Assembly (NCBI RefSeq): GCF_945859685.1
Contig: NC_079147.1
Span: 90,264,315 to 90,328,314, forward strand
Length of the DNA: 64,000 nt
Direction: 5' to 3'
DNA from: Eupeodes corollae
Lineage: Eukaryota > Arthropoda > Insecta > Diptera > Syrphidae
In this document: piece after piece, positions 1 to 10,074 of the stretch
Layout of the letters: the number at the start of each line of letters is the position of its first letter
How positions within the stretch are numbered: the stretch's first letter is position 1
Notes under the pieces: generated by a model
Seen by the model: only the letters and a program-made list of their open reading frames with translations
What the model was told of the DNA's origin: nothing
Databases searched by the model: none
Program-made: the position numbers and the translations under genes

Positions 1-726
1 CCAAAAGAAAAAACAAGATGAAAAAAATGATAAACTGCTTAAATTTGAAGAAACCATTTCAAGATGAAGAAAAAGATAAACTGGTAAAATTAGTAAAATA
101 AGTAAGAAGAAACCATTTTTTCTTTAAGAGAACTCAAAAATAAATTAATTGTATTAGAACAATAAGAAACCTACTAATAAAAGCAAATGTTTCTAGTATA
201 AGTCCACGAAAAGTGTCGTTTTTGAGCAAGAAAAACATGCCTTTGCAAACAAACCCATCTTCTTAATTGAATAACGTTTTGTGGTCGAATGAAGCGAAGA
301 TTAATTTGTTTTGTTCCGATTGAAAAATGTATTGTAAAGGGTTAGGAATTTAACCTAAAATACACAAAGAAGACAGTGAAACACGGTGGTGGAATGCAAT
401 GATTTAGAGGTGCTTTTCAGTGTCTGTAGGGCCGAAATTTTGGATCATAGATAAGATGTACGTTGTGGATTATGTCCACATCTTAAATTTAGTCATACTA
501 CTATTAACTGAAGAGGAGGTGCCAATTACATGGGAGCTTATGTGGGATAATAACCCGAAGCATTTTTCCCAATTGGCTAAAAAATACCTTCAACAAAGTG
601 AATTTTACTCCAAACCCGTGAAGACATGTGCCAAATTGGTACCCTTATTAGAAATAAGGCTACCATTGCACAAACTTAACTTTTACAATCAAGTTTTTCT
701 TTTCTTTCTCGCTACAAAAAGATTAC
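1..726 (+). pseudogene. Tc1-like transposase remnant (partial, window edge)
   Basis: This is a near-identical second copy of the sequence from about 30,240 to 30,965 and starts inside the element because the window begins there. The readable part (about 360-610) resembles the DDE domain of Tc1 transposases: a KHGGG-like start, then PKFWIIDK, then EEEVPITWELMWDNNPKH, where WDNNPKH corresponds to the family's QDNDPKH block with the second catalytic Asp. Stops and frameshifts separate the pieces, so no functional protein is made. It ends where an RTE-type LINE tail begins at about 727. The family is recognised from motifs only. Confidence 0.7.
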
Positions 727-1545
727 CTTACTTACTTACTGAATGTGGCGTTATAGTCCTGTGTGAACTAGGGCCTCACACAACAAACTTCTTCATCTAG
801 CTCGGTCCCTAGCTAGATGTCTCCAGTTTTGAGCTTCCACTTGTGCGCGCCACCTGATTCGCGGTCTTCTTCTACTGCGCTGTCCTGTGGGTGTGGATTC
901 GAAGACTCTCCGGGCCGGAGCATTGGTTTCCATGCGCTCTACCTGCCATCTTAGTCGTTGGACTTTTACCCATCTGGCTAAGTACTTCGCTGTACAGCCC
1001 GTACAGCTCGTCGTTCCATCTCCTCCTCCACTTCCCATTTAATGCATACGGGACCGTAGATCAATTTTCTCTCGAAGCGACCCAAGGTGCTTAAATCCGT
1101 TGTTGTCATAGTCCATGCTTCTGCACCGTATAGCAGGACGGGGATGATAAGGGTCTTACATAGCAACACTTTGGTCCCTCGAGAGAGGACTTTAAAACTC
1201 AATTACTTTCTTAGTCCAAAGAAACAGCGGTTAGCAAAAGTTATTCTGCGTTTGATCTCAGTGCTGGTGTAGTTTTCTGCGTTTACAGCGGACCCTAGGT
1301 AGACAAAGTCCTTAACTACCTCAAAGGTACGTCTGTCGATTGTGACGTTTTGACCAAAACGTCGGTGTTGTATTTCCTTTCTAGACGACAGCATGTACTT
1401 TGTTTTGCCCTCATTAACCGTTAAACCCAATTTTGCCCCCTCTGAGTCAATACTCACAAAAGCACCATTGACATCCCGCTGAGTTCTTCCAATTATGTCA
1501 ATGTCATCAGCATATGCTAGTTATTGGACTTTTGAAAGATTACCT
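727..1545 (-). pseudogene. RTE-type LINE, 3' fragment (copy A)
   Basis: This is the 3' part of the LINE seen complete at 43,851-47,219, on the minus strand. It begins with the LINE's terminal CTTA repeats, then encodes the C-terminal region in broken frames (SLGRFERKL, GAEAWTMT, VNEGKTKYMLSSRK). Similarity stops abruptly just before the YADD region at about 1,545. The left flank, including the Tc1 remnant, is the same as that of LINE copy B at 30,966. Small deletions relative to copy B leave several frameshifts. Confidence 0.85.
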
Positions 1546-1997
1546 ACCATTCTATTTTTTTTTCTATAATTTTTTTTCAGGATAAACTAACTTAATTATA
1601 ATTCTATTTTTAATCATTATTATATTTTAAGAAAAGTGTTGCATTTAAGCAATAAATTATTAAAAATTGTATCGGTATAGTTTTTATTTTCCAACTCTTC
1701 ACAAATACCTTTTTATATGTTAAACAGAATGAAGACGAAACCTGTTTTAATTATTTTTTCCATCACGGTATTTTAGCTTAAAAGAACGTTGACAGTTCGA
1801 AATCGTATGTTACGATCGCAATACACTTTGTACTATTAGTTTTGGCATCTGCTTATATATCACTCCAATTAATTCACGTGTTACCTATGGTGTAATACTA
1901 AGAACTAGGCCTTAGTTCTAAACGGCCTGTTACGCTACCTAAGTTATTAATTTTATTCTGCTTACATTAAAAGATTGGGTTCTCTTTAAAACCAATT
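1546..1997. other. AT-rich stretch without recognisable gene
   Basis: No coding similarity or repeat seen elsewhere in the window was recognised between the end of LINE fragment A and the first SINE target duplication. Confidence 0.5.
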
Positions 1998-2012
1998 ATT
2001 TTTGTACAATTA

Positions 2013-2474
2013 AATAAAAATAAATTGGGTGGCGCAACAGTCCGTTGTGAACGAGGGCCTAGTGACTTACAACTCTCAACTTTAACTTTTTCAAATTTAT
2101 TTTGGCTTTAAAATGTAATTACATGTAATATAAAGTTAAGTTAAATAACTGTTCTAACTATTTAACTGTATGTACTAAAAGAGACGAAAAATCCCCATGA
2201 CTAGTTTCCTAGGAATACTCGATTTTGTATGAGTGGATTACAATAGTAATCCGCGCGACCACTGCAGGGTTAAGGCCGAATCCGAACGGCTAATTTTGAG
2301 AAAGCACTTTTTCATGACAAGATTTACTTTTGAAGAATTTGTCAATTCCTCGCAAGAGGCAGTACCCGCGAAAATATTTTTTTTTTAAATTAAGGTGGCA
2401 CAGGCAGGGTTTGAACCCAAGACCCCTTGCATGACAGTCCAACGCCACGGTACTACATTTTTTTGTACATGTTA
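2013..2474 (-). mobile_element. tRNA-derived SINE, copy 1 (minus strand, interrupted)
   Basis: This is the reverse complement of the SINEs at 3,220 and 4,853. The 3' end (gcgcaacag at 2,032) and tRNA-like head (B box as gggtttgaaccc near 2,407) are clear. The middle is replaced by about 190 bp of unrelated sequence (about 2,095-2,275), and part of the A-box region is deleted. A 15-bp direct repeat, atttttgtacaatta, flanks it at 1,998-2,012 and 2,475-2,489 and is read as the target-site duplication. It is the most altered of the three copies, so probably the oldest. Confidence 0.8.
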
Positions 2475-2489
2475 CATTTTTGTACAATT

Positions 2490-3205
2490 ATGTGCTTCAA
2501 AAAGAAATCAGAGCAATTATTTAAATTTACTTACTACGAAAACACATGTACCATTCCCAAAAAATTATTGTTGTTTTAAATTGAGTGTTCTTCAACTACT
2601 TCTAAAATGTTTGCTTTTATTTAAATGTTTCTCTCCTACTCCTTATGGCAAATTTTATATTGATTTTGCACCAAGGAAACAAAAATAATATTCATTGCAA
2701 AACTTTAGTTGCTGAGCGGTTTATGAAATTTAAAAACACAAACTTTTATATGCCTGTATCTTAAAACCAAACTGCATCATGATGATAATGAACCAAATAG
2801 AAAAATAATTGTTTCAAAATGGAAAGTTTTTGAGGAAAAGTTTATCTACCAAAAAATTATAGGATGTATGTATGTATATGGAAAAAGGCAGTAGTGAAAA
2901 TAGCACTGAATTCAACTAAGCATGGAAATCTAAGAAAACTTCATCAAGGTTGGACAAACTTGCCTTCAATTGAAACAAGTTAAAAACTTAAAAATTCAAA
3001 AACAAAAATTTCATTTAATATCTATTAATCTTGGATAGGATATTAACATTTTACCCTTACCTACATTAAGAGGGTTTCCACTAGATGTGAGCAAAATACG
3101 AGAAAATTGTGATATGGTGCTCAATTTTCTCAAATAATTTGTGTGTGAAGAGCAATAATCTTCTTGAACGTAACATAAAATTGCGAGTTTTCTTTTTAAA
3201 CTTCA
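2490..3205. other. AT-rich stretch without recognisable gene
   Basis: Short open frames only, none resembling a known family; no repeat of this part was found elsewhere in the window. Confidence 0.5.
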
Positions 3206-3219
3206 TTGATTGAAACAAA

Positions 3220-3544
3220 AAAAGTAGTACCCGTGGCATGATGGTTTGTGCGTTGGACTGTCATGCAAGGGGTCTTGGGTTCAATCCCTGCCTGTGCCAC
3301 CTTAACTTAAAAAAAAAAAAATAATTTTCGCGGGTATTGCCTCTTGCGAGGAATTGACAAATCCTTCAAGAGTAATTCTTGTCATGAAAAAGTGCTTTCT
3401 CAAACTAGCCGTTCGGATTCGGCATAAAATTGTAGGTCCCCTCCATTCCTGACAACATTACTCGCACACAGGAATGGTTGAGAGTTGTAAGTCACTAGGC
3501 CCTGGTTCACAACGGACTGTTGCGCCACCCCATTTGATTTGATT
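3220..3544 (+). mobile_element. tRNA-derived SINE, copy 2
   Basis: An approximately 325-bp SINE. The head folds like a tRNA: acceptor arms GTGGCAT and GTGCCAC, an A-box-like TGGCATGATGG, a loop CTGTCAT whose anticodon would be GTC (Asp-like, tentative), and a B box GGTTCAATCCC. An A-rich linker and a body of about 150 bp follow. The 3' end (about 3,497-3,529) closely matches the 3' end of the RTE-type LINE at 43,864-43,896, then a tail of ATTTG repeats. It is flanked by a perfect 14-bp duplication, ttgattgaaacaaa, at 3,206-3,219 and 3,545-3,558. RNA polymerase III transcription from the A/B boxes is expected for such elements, not shown. Confidence 0.9.
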
Positions 3545-3558
3545 TTGATTGAAACAAA

Positions 3559-3987
3559 TCTGATGTTAATTAAAAGATATTAAGAAGACGAAAACCAATG
3601 TTCATATTTAATAATTTTTGAAAGAAGCTCATCAAAGGGCCATTAATAAGTTGTTGGCAAAGAAGTTAGAAGCCATAGATAAGCGATAAAAAGCATGTAA
3701 AAAGCTGAAAATTGTTTCCGAAAACCAAGTCTTATAAAATTGTTCCATATTTGTAACTACAGTTTTAAAGTTTTTCAAGTAATCATCAGTGTAACAATTG
3801 CTACCTTTTCACGCATGGTATATGGGGCCACAACTTTGAAATATCACGTTCTGCTTCTTACTCAATTAACGTTAAGTAAGTATGCACGTAGGGGAGCTGA
3901 TAATTTTACCTTAACAATGTAGTTAAATAAAACAAGGTTTCTGCTGGATTTAAAACGCATTTGACAATAACTTATGAAAGAATCCGA
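3559..3987. other. Stretch without recognisable gene
   Basis: AT-rich; no family recognised. A 60-residue open frame at 3,740-3,922 has no similarity I can name. Confidence 0.4.
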
Positions 3988-4389
3988 CAACGTCATGGTA
4001 GCCAGTACGCGTTTTCCACACCTCAACATCCACAAAGGAACTTGGACTTCTCCAGATTAATCTACCGTCAACCAGATTGACCATATTGCGATCGACGCCA
4101 GACACGCTTCCAGCATTATGGATGTACGAACTTTCCGAGGAGCTAACATCGACTCGGACCACTACCTCGTTGTAGCCAGGGTAGCACTTCGGATTTCCAG
4201 ACCCAAGGCAAAACAGGGAGGTGCTGGGAGAAGATACAACGTCGAACGGCTACAATCGCCAGAGATCGCCAAATCCTTTTCCGACCGAGTTACAAGTATC
4301 CTCTCTCGAAGCTCTCTGCCGCCAACACAATCTATCGAAAACCAGTGGCAATATTGCCAAGATGCAATCAGAGAAGCCAACTCTGATTT
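3988..4389 (+). pseudogene. RTE-type LINE endonuclease fragment
   Basis: This encodes the second half of the APE-type endonuclease of the same LINE family as 43,851-47,219, but on the plus strand. Visible: NVMVASTRFPHLNIHKGTW, a premature stop after TSPD, then NQIDHIAIDARHASSIMD, SDHYLVVARVAL (the Asp-His pair of the active site) and the linker NVERLQSPEIAKSFSDRV. It is opposite in orientation to fragment A at 727-1,545. The ends are abrupt with no LINE tail, so this is a rearranged internal piece rather than an independent insertion. Confidence 0.85.
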
Positions 4390-4424
4390 TTGTGAGTATT
4401 GAGGCAAAAGCAGAAAAAATGATT

Positions 4425-5700
4425 ATTGATTTTTTTCCGTCAATTCTTTGTATAAATGCTTGTGACCCTATGACCCTGTGAGTTTTCATGTGGAATTATA
4501 ATTTTCAAAAATGTCTTGAAGAGAAACAAACAACAGTGAGTCTGTCAAAGGAATATGTACGTTTTATACTCTTCTCTTCTGCATTCTTCTCTTTCTGAGC
4601 TTAACATCATTACTGTTATTCCTACACTTAAGTACTTAACCTCTTTTGTTTTTCTCTTAATGCTGTGTTTAAAATATTTAGTTTGATGACAAAGACAATC
4701 AAAGTTCCATTTCACGTCCATGACAACTTTCATAACGTCTTGAAGACAGACATTTAAGTATTATATTGTACTGTGCAGAGCTGGAACTTAAAAGTAGTCT
4801 ATAATGACGACGCGAAGGCGATACGATAATAATATAAATTATTATTTTCATAAAAAAAATGTAGTACCCGTAGCATGATGGTTAGTGCGTTTGACTGTCA
4901 TGCAAGTGGTCTTGGGTTCAATCCCTGCCTGTGCCACCTTAATTTAAAAAAAAAAAAAAAAATGTTCGCGGGTACTGCCTCTTGCGAGGAATTGACAAAT
5001 CCTTCAAGAGTAACTCTTGTCATGAAAAAGTGCTTTCTCAAAACTAGCCGTTCGGATTCGGCCTTAAATTGTAGGTCCCTTCCATTCCTGACAACAGTAC
5101 TCGCACACAGGAATGGTTGAGAGATGTAAGTCACTAGGCCCTGGTTCACAACGGACTGTTGCGCCACCCCATTTAATTTGATTTGATTATTTTCATAATA
5201 GAGATATCCCTGTTGCTATATGAAATTCTTAACAGTTTTATTTAGGTTAGGTCCAGAGCCAGGCTGCTGACTGAATATCTACCACAAAAAAAAAAGATTA
5301 TATTTGACATAATGACTCAAAATTTTGAGGATTAACTTTTATGATTAGAATAATAATTGAGAGGTGAATCATTTCTAGGTATTTGTGAGGCTTTAGGGGT
5401 TGTGTTTGTCTGTTGTACTTAAGACACCATTAAGGGTGATTCAGAACTTAAGTTTTGGTACGCGGTGGTGGTTGGAAGGATTTGTTTTAGGCAGGAGGCT
5501 AATCTCCTCTCAGTCGTTACTGTTTGCACCGTCGTTGTTGATAAACTACAAAAATATCATTTTATCGGCCTAGAGGAATATTATACGCAAGAATCCTTCT
5601 TAACGAGTTGAGGTCTATTTTTTGAAAGTTATATCGCTTCGTTGGGTATTCAAATAAACCCTTAAGACTATTTTATATTGAAATTAATTTATAAATAAAT
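4425..5700. repeat. Dispersed repeat, copy 1 of 3 (interrupted by a SINE)
   Basis: Non-coding sequence shared with 20,290-21,170 and 61,760-62,620. It can be followed through gaccctatgaccctgtgag, the motif with cgacgcgaaggcgatacg, the stretch around gccaggctgctgac, and ggctttaggggttgt. Only this copy contains the SINE at 4,853-5,185; the other two have the uninterrupted sequence. No open frame or family was recognised. Confidence 0.75.
4853..5185 (+). mobile_element. tRNA-derived SINE, copy 3
   Basis: Same family as copies 1 and 2, with the best preserved head: A-box region GCATGATGGTTAGTGCG, loop CTGTCAT and B box GGTTCAATCCC, then an A-rich linker, body, LINE-like 3' end (about 5,136-5,168) and an ATTTG-type tail. 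A 12-bp duplication, attattttcata, brackets it at 4,841-4,852 and 5,186-5,197. The matching empty sites, attattatcata, are at 20,735-20,746 and 62,187-62,198. The boundaries are therefore seen directly. Confidence 0.93.
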
Positions 5701-6850
5701 AATTTATAGATGTTGGAAGTAAAAACAAATGTTGGCTGGTTAGTTCGAAAACAAAAAAAAAAAAGAGGCTGGGATGCGACCCACACTGATAACTTCGCAT
5801 CTTGTCTGTCGATTTGTCTTGCTTAAAAGGTTTGTAGGTTTTCGGGTTTTGTCAGAAAAGTTGTTAGTTGAATTATTTTTAAAATTTTTAAAAGTACCAA
5901 CAATATTGTTCATATAAAGAAATAGTTTAGTTTAAAAATCTAGTTTTGCTTAATAGATTTTTAGTCGAAACATTTATTTTACCAATTTCTTAAATTTTAA
6001 CAAATTGGATGAATGAAATTAATTTGAGATATATCAAGAACCGAACATCAATTTTTACCAAATTTGCGTACTATTTTTTGTAAATTTTATTTTTTATGAA
6101 AAAACGGATTGTTGGATTCTTATATAAAAATTACTGAATATCAAAACAATATTTTCTGTGAAATATTTTTAATTTTTGAAAAGATATTTGAGTCGAAAAT
6201 CAATTTTTACCAACTTATTATTTTTTTGTAGGTTTTTATATTTTCTAAAAAACTTGTCAATTCGATTTTACACAACATTTTTCAGAATGCTAAAAACAAT
6301 ATTTCTTATAAGATAAGATAAATTTGAAGCCAAAATTTCAAGTTTCTGAAAAGATATTTGAATTTAAGTTCAATTTTTACTTTTTATAAAAATATCTGTC
6401 AATTCGATTTTTCTCAAATTTTTATCGGCTGTCAAAAACATTATTCTTCGTTGCACAAAATTGTTTTGAAGATGAAATCATTTTTAGGTCGTAAAATTTT
6501 GGAGGTGACAATTTTTTCAGTTTTTTTGATTTATAAAAAAAAACCGTGAAATGGTTTTTTTGTTCAAAAAATATACTTCACGTTACAATATATTATATAC
6601 AATTTAATTCAAGTCTCTAGCGTTTTTGGTTCGTAAGATATTTGGGTTAACCAAAATTGTCACCTTTTTTCAAACTGTTATAGTAAAAAAACCGTCCACC
6701 CAATTTTCTTGAGAACTCTTTCTGCATCTTTCTGCCTTATTATCTGTATAACAAAATTTATTTGAAATCGATATCTCTTCTGGTCCTTGAGCTATGGACG
6801 ACGAAAAAAACGTCGCGAACGTACGAACGTACGTAAACACAAGTGTTGTT
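5700..6850. repeat. AT-rich tandem array, about 120-bp degenerate units (copy 1)
   Basis: Begins with the marker gaggctgggatgcgaccca (about 5,765), shared with 29,272 and 41,769. It then repeats a theme about every 110-130 bp: gaaaagatatttgagtcgaa, a caatttttaccaa element, a T-rich stretch and tgtcaattcgattttt. It ends with the sequence around gagctatggacgacgaaaaa, also seen at 29,970 and 42,830. No coding function is visible. The repeated units are strongly diverged from each other. Confidence 0.7.
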
Positions 6851-6855
6851 TAAAA

Positions 6856-6990
6856 TAAAATGCACGACTGGGTCGCACGAACTTGCTCCTGTATGCTAAG
6901 AGTATGTTTAAAAAAGTACTAATATAAGATTTAAAAATGTACCTGTAAAATAAGTTTGTCTTCAAAGATATAAATGCCATTATGTACAAT
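6856..6990 (+). repeat. Left end fragment of an unclassified repeat
   Basis: Starts at gcacgactgggtcgcac and runs to the phrase around gtttgtcttcaaag, which recurs at 8,325. The reverse complement of this end is at about 23,120-23,250. See the main copy at 8,275-9,150. Confidence 0.5.
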
Positions 6991-8274
6991 TGCACATAAT
7001 GAAAACCATAGTAGGTACTCTCATGAGCTGAAACTTTTAGGGCAACCAGATGCAGAGTCGTTGGCGTGGCGTTAGTATCGAAAGTGGAGAAATTCAGCGG
7101 GAGCGAGAGAAAAAAATTATTTCCATTCCCATAAGCAGCCAGCAGAATAAGGGAGATAATTAATTTTCGACCCAAAAAGTCAACACAATTTCCTTCATTT
7201 TATTTGAGTCTATCCTCGTATATGTTTTCACATAAAGAGCTTCCATATGAAGGTTGATGAATTTGTTTTTGTTTTATTTATATCAATGCACTTTATTTAA
7301 CAAACAAAATGGCTTAATATTGTATCTAATAAGGGGATGAAACAAACTTTTGCATGCTTAAGTCAGCTGTTTAGGATCTTTTACCGATATTTGTTTTTAT
7401 TTACAATCATAAGTCTGCTTTTACTTGGGTACGATCTTTGTATATGAAAAATGGTTTCTATTATGTATAAAGCTACGATGCCATTCATATAGATTCAACT
7501 TGTTCCTTGAAAGCTTTTTTCCTTTAGATAGCTTTATTGTAATATCATATTAGAAGAACCAGGATGGAAAATAAATAAGATAAGAAAGAGGCAGACCATG
7601 AAAGTTTAAATTGTAAGGCGATCGCCTATTGGTTGTGTAGTTAGGTAGCAGGTAGATGTCTAAAACGACCATAGAAGAGTTCACTTGGCGTGCTTAGCTT
7701 TATGCAGATAGATAGATAAGGACATGTTTATGATGATAATGAAGGAATGTTATTGGTGGCTAGAAGGTACATACTACATTCCTTCTTAAGTTTTCAGCGC
7801 AAATATATAGAGTTATTACGTTCAGTCTATTTTTTCAATAAAGTTTTAAAAAACAAGCATACGAACAAGTACAAGAAATTGCTGTTCATGTGTTGTTTAC
7901 AGTCAGGCTCTTGCGCGTTTTGGATTTTAGTTAAGAAGTGACACCTAAGCAGTAGTTGTAGAAGTTGTACGTTATACCTTTATAAATAGGTACAATCTGT
8001 ATGCGTTGAAAAAGTGATTCTAATAGAAAATACATATACTCTTTCTGGCCCGTTTCTTTAACTTGTACTAAGTAATTATTTTTTTATACAGGCGAAGGCC
8101 AGGTTTTTTCACAACCTTATTCGTAATGAATAATATTCTTGATAGACTCTTTAAAATAGATTGTTGATTAAATATATCATATAAATGTGTACCAAATGCA
8201 TTAATTTGGATGAAAGATATTAATCTAATTACAATTTTGTCAAAATAATGCGCTCTTTCGGGCTCATGCACAGT
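6991..8274. other. Stretch without recognisable gene
   Basis: About 1.3 kb splitting two copies of the phrase around gtttgtcttcaaa, so it may be an insertion or a tandem-duplication product. Several open frames of 60-130 codons exist on both strands, but none has a recognisable domain. Origin unknown. Confidence 0.4.
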
Positions 8275-9150
8275 AAAAATAATTAAAAAATAATATTTTA
8301 AGATTCAAAATTTTACTTGAAAAATAAGTTTGTCTTCAAAAATTTAAATGCCATTTTATAAATAAAAAAACCGTTGATTTTTCAAATTTTTATTTTGAAA
8401 ATCGTTAGAGCGGTTTTTTTTAAATTAATTTTTTATATATAAAATTTTCCAATTTTGTTCTAAAAATATTTTTGGAATGCAGTTGTTTAGTGATTGTAAA
8501 TATACGTTTTACGTTTGAATTTCGTAAAAAATTGTTGACCTGTTTTTGAGATATAGAGTTTTGAAAAATAAAAATTCAATATTTTTTAAAAAATCCAAAC
8601 AATTAAAAATTGCATTTTTGTTAATCAAATATTGTAAAAGCAATATAGGAGCTTATTCAGAAAAAAAATTATTAAAATCAGTTCATAAGTTGCTGAGAAA
8701 ATTAAAAAACAAAATAACGGTTCTATGAGTGGTACCTTTCCTGAGCGATACAAAAATATGGTTTTCTTATAAAAAGAAGCCAAGTTAAAAAATAAAATTT
8801 TAGAGAAAATTTAAAAAAAATCTATCGGTTTGCTTTTGAGAAAATTCGAATTTTCGGTTTTTGACCAAAAAAATTGTATGGGGGCCACTGTTAGTTTTTA
8901 TCTTAAAAAAAAAATGAAAAAAACGCCTAACGCAAATCTGCTCAAAACCTTAACTTCCAAGTTTGAACTCAATCGACCCAATGGTTTAGGCTGTAGGAGT
9001 GTGGACAGACAGACAAAACCGACCGGACGGAATCGCGGGACCCACTTTTTTCGACTTCTCTACCATCGTAATATCAAGTTTGATTAAAATCTCGAGTTCG
9101 AAATTTTGCACGAATGCAAAACTTGCCATATAGTTCCTATATGTCGCAAG
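8275..9150 (+). repeat. Unclassified non-coding repeat, plus copy
   Basis: Very AT-rich, ending in a distinctive GC-richer part: a cagacagacaaaaccgac region (about 9,006), cgggacccacttttttcgac and a terminal tatatgtcgcaagtaaa (about 9,139). The 22,440-23,250 region carries the reverse complement of the same ends. No open frame resembles a transposase. I have seen similar end motifs described generally in insect repeats but cannot name a family. Confidence 0.55.
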
Positions 9151-9162
9151 TAAAAATGAAAA

Positions 9163-9800
9163 AAAAAAATAGGCTGGAAAGAGCAAAAGCATTGCTCAGG
9201 CGTTAAGGTGATGGAAGGTACCGTAAAATCATGTTTTCAGATGAGAAAATTTTCACCATTGAAGAAAAATACAATCGCCAAAATGATAAGGTGCTCGGAG
9301 TTCACAGGAGGCAATAGATAAAATTGGTAGAGTCGAAAGGGGCCATCATCCAAGTTCAATCATGGTTTGGTGGGAGTGAGCATTTTTGTGAACAAGGTGT
9401 AAAAACAGAAGCAAAAAACTACCAAGAAGACGTTTTAGAGAAAGTGGTGAAACCACTCAACAATACTCTATTCAATTGGGTGTTCCAGCAGGACTCAGCT
9501 CCAGCCCACAAAGCCAAATCGACCCAATTGTGGCTGAAAAAGAATGTTCCTGAGTTCATCAAGGAATCAGATTGGCCCTCAGGCAGTCTCGATCTCAATC
9601 CTCTGGATTATTCTTTTTGAACAGAGCTAGAGCTGATGGCTTTCCACAGAGGACATCCGAATTTGAAAAGTCTGAAATTAAGCCTTGTCCGAGCAGTGTG
9701 GATTTTTCCTGAGGAAAAGGTGCGTGCTCTCTTAGACGATTGGCCGAAGCGACTCAAGGCCTGTGTTGAGGCTAAGGGGGGCCACTTCGAGTAGCAAGTC
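9163..9800 (+). pseudogene. mariner/Tc1-family transposase remnant (plus strand, copy 1)
   Basis: Second half of a DDE transposase. In shifting frames it shows HHPSSIMVWW, EHFCEQGVKTEAKNYQ, WVFQQDSAPAHKAKSTQ (second Asp of the catalytic triad), DWPSGSLDLNPLDY (third acidic position) and, after a stop, ALLDDWPKRLKACVEAKGGH at the C-terminus. A frameshift near 9,340 and a stop after 9,617 break it. It is the near-identical partner of 42,945-43,570. It lies tail-to-tail with the minus-strand transposase at 10,075-10,735. Confidence 0.88.
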
Positions 9801-10059
9801 AAAAATATTATTTTTAATTCTATTTTATATCATACTTAATAAAATTTATAACATATTTGATATTTTTGTCTTCTTTATTTTCATAGAAAAATGTGTAACA
9901 GTATTCTTGGCACGACTGCGAAATATTTAAAAAAAATTAAATTGATTTTTTGGAAACTTGCGTTCTTTGAAATGTTATCATTCAACGGCAATAACTCAAT
10001 AAGAGCGCTACAAACGTTTATAAAAAAAACGTTAATAAAACTAAAACTGTTTTGGATAT
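9801..10059. other. 3' flank of the plus-strand mariner remnant
   Basis: AT-rich, non-coding sequence between two convergent transposase remnants. It contains gtgtaacagtattc near 9,893, which may be the terminal inverted repeat of the plus-strand element; not proven because the other end is missing. Confidence 0.4.
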
Positions 10060-10074
10060 GAATAAAATTCTTTA
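10060..10074. other. Empty site of the LINE C insertion
   Basis: The sequence gaataaaattcttta occurs once here in an uninterrupted element. In the duplicated copy it occurs twice, at 43,836-43,850 and 47,220-47,234, on either side of the LINE. This gives the exact LINE boundaries and a 15-bp target-site duplication. Confidence 0.92.

Noticed and set aside
420..800. 126-codon frame repeated at 30,659
   Set aside because: Not a stand-alone gene: the first half is Tc1 transposase DDE sequence, and the second half reads into flanking DNA and the LINE tail.
4861..4937. tRNA gene
   Set aside because: The A and B boxes and acceptor arms are tRNA-like, but the anticodon stem is poorly paired, and the same head occurs on three copies with a common body, LINE-like 3' end and target duplications, so it is a SINE head.
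6792..7175. 127-codon minus-strand frame
   Set aside because: No domain, AT-rich composition and only one occurrence; it spans the junction of two repeats.
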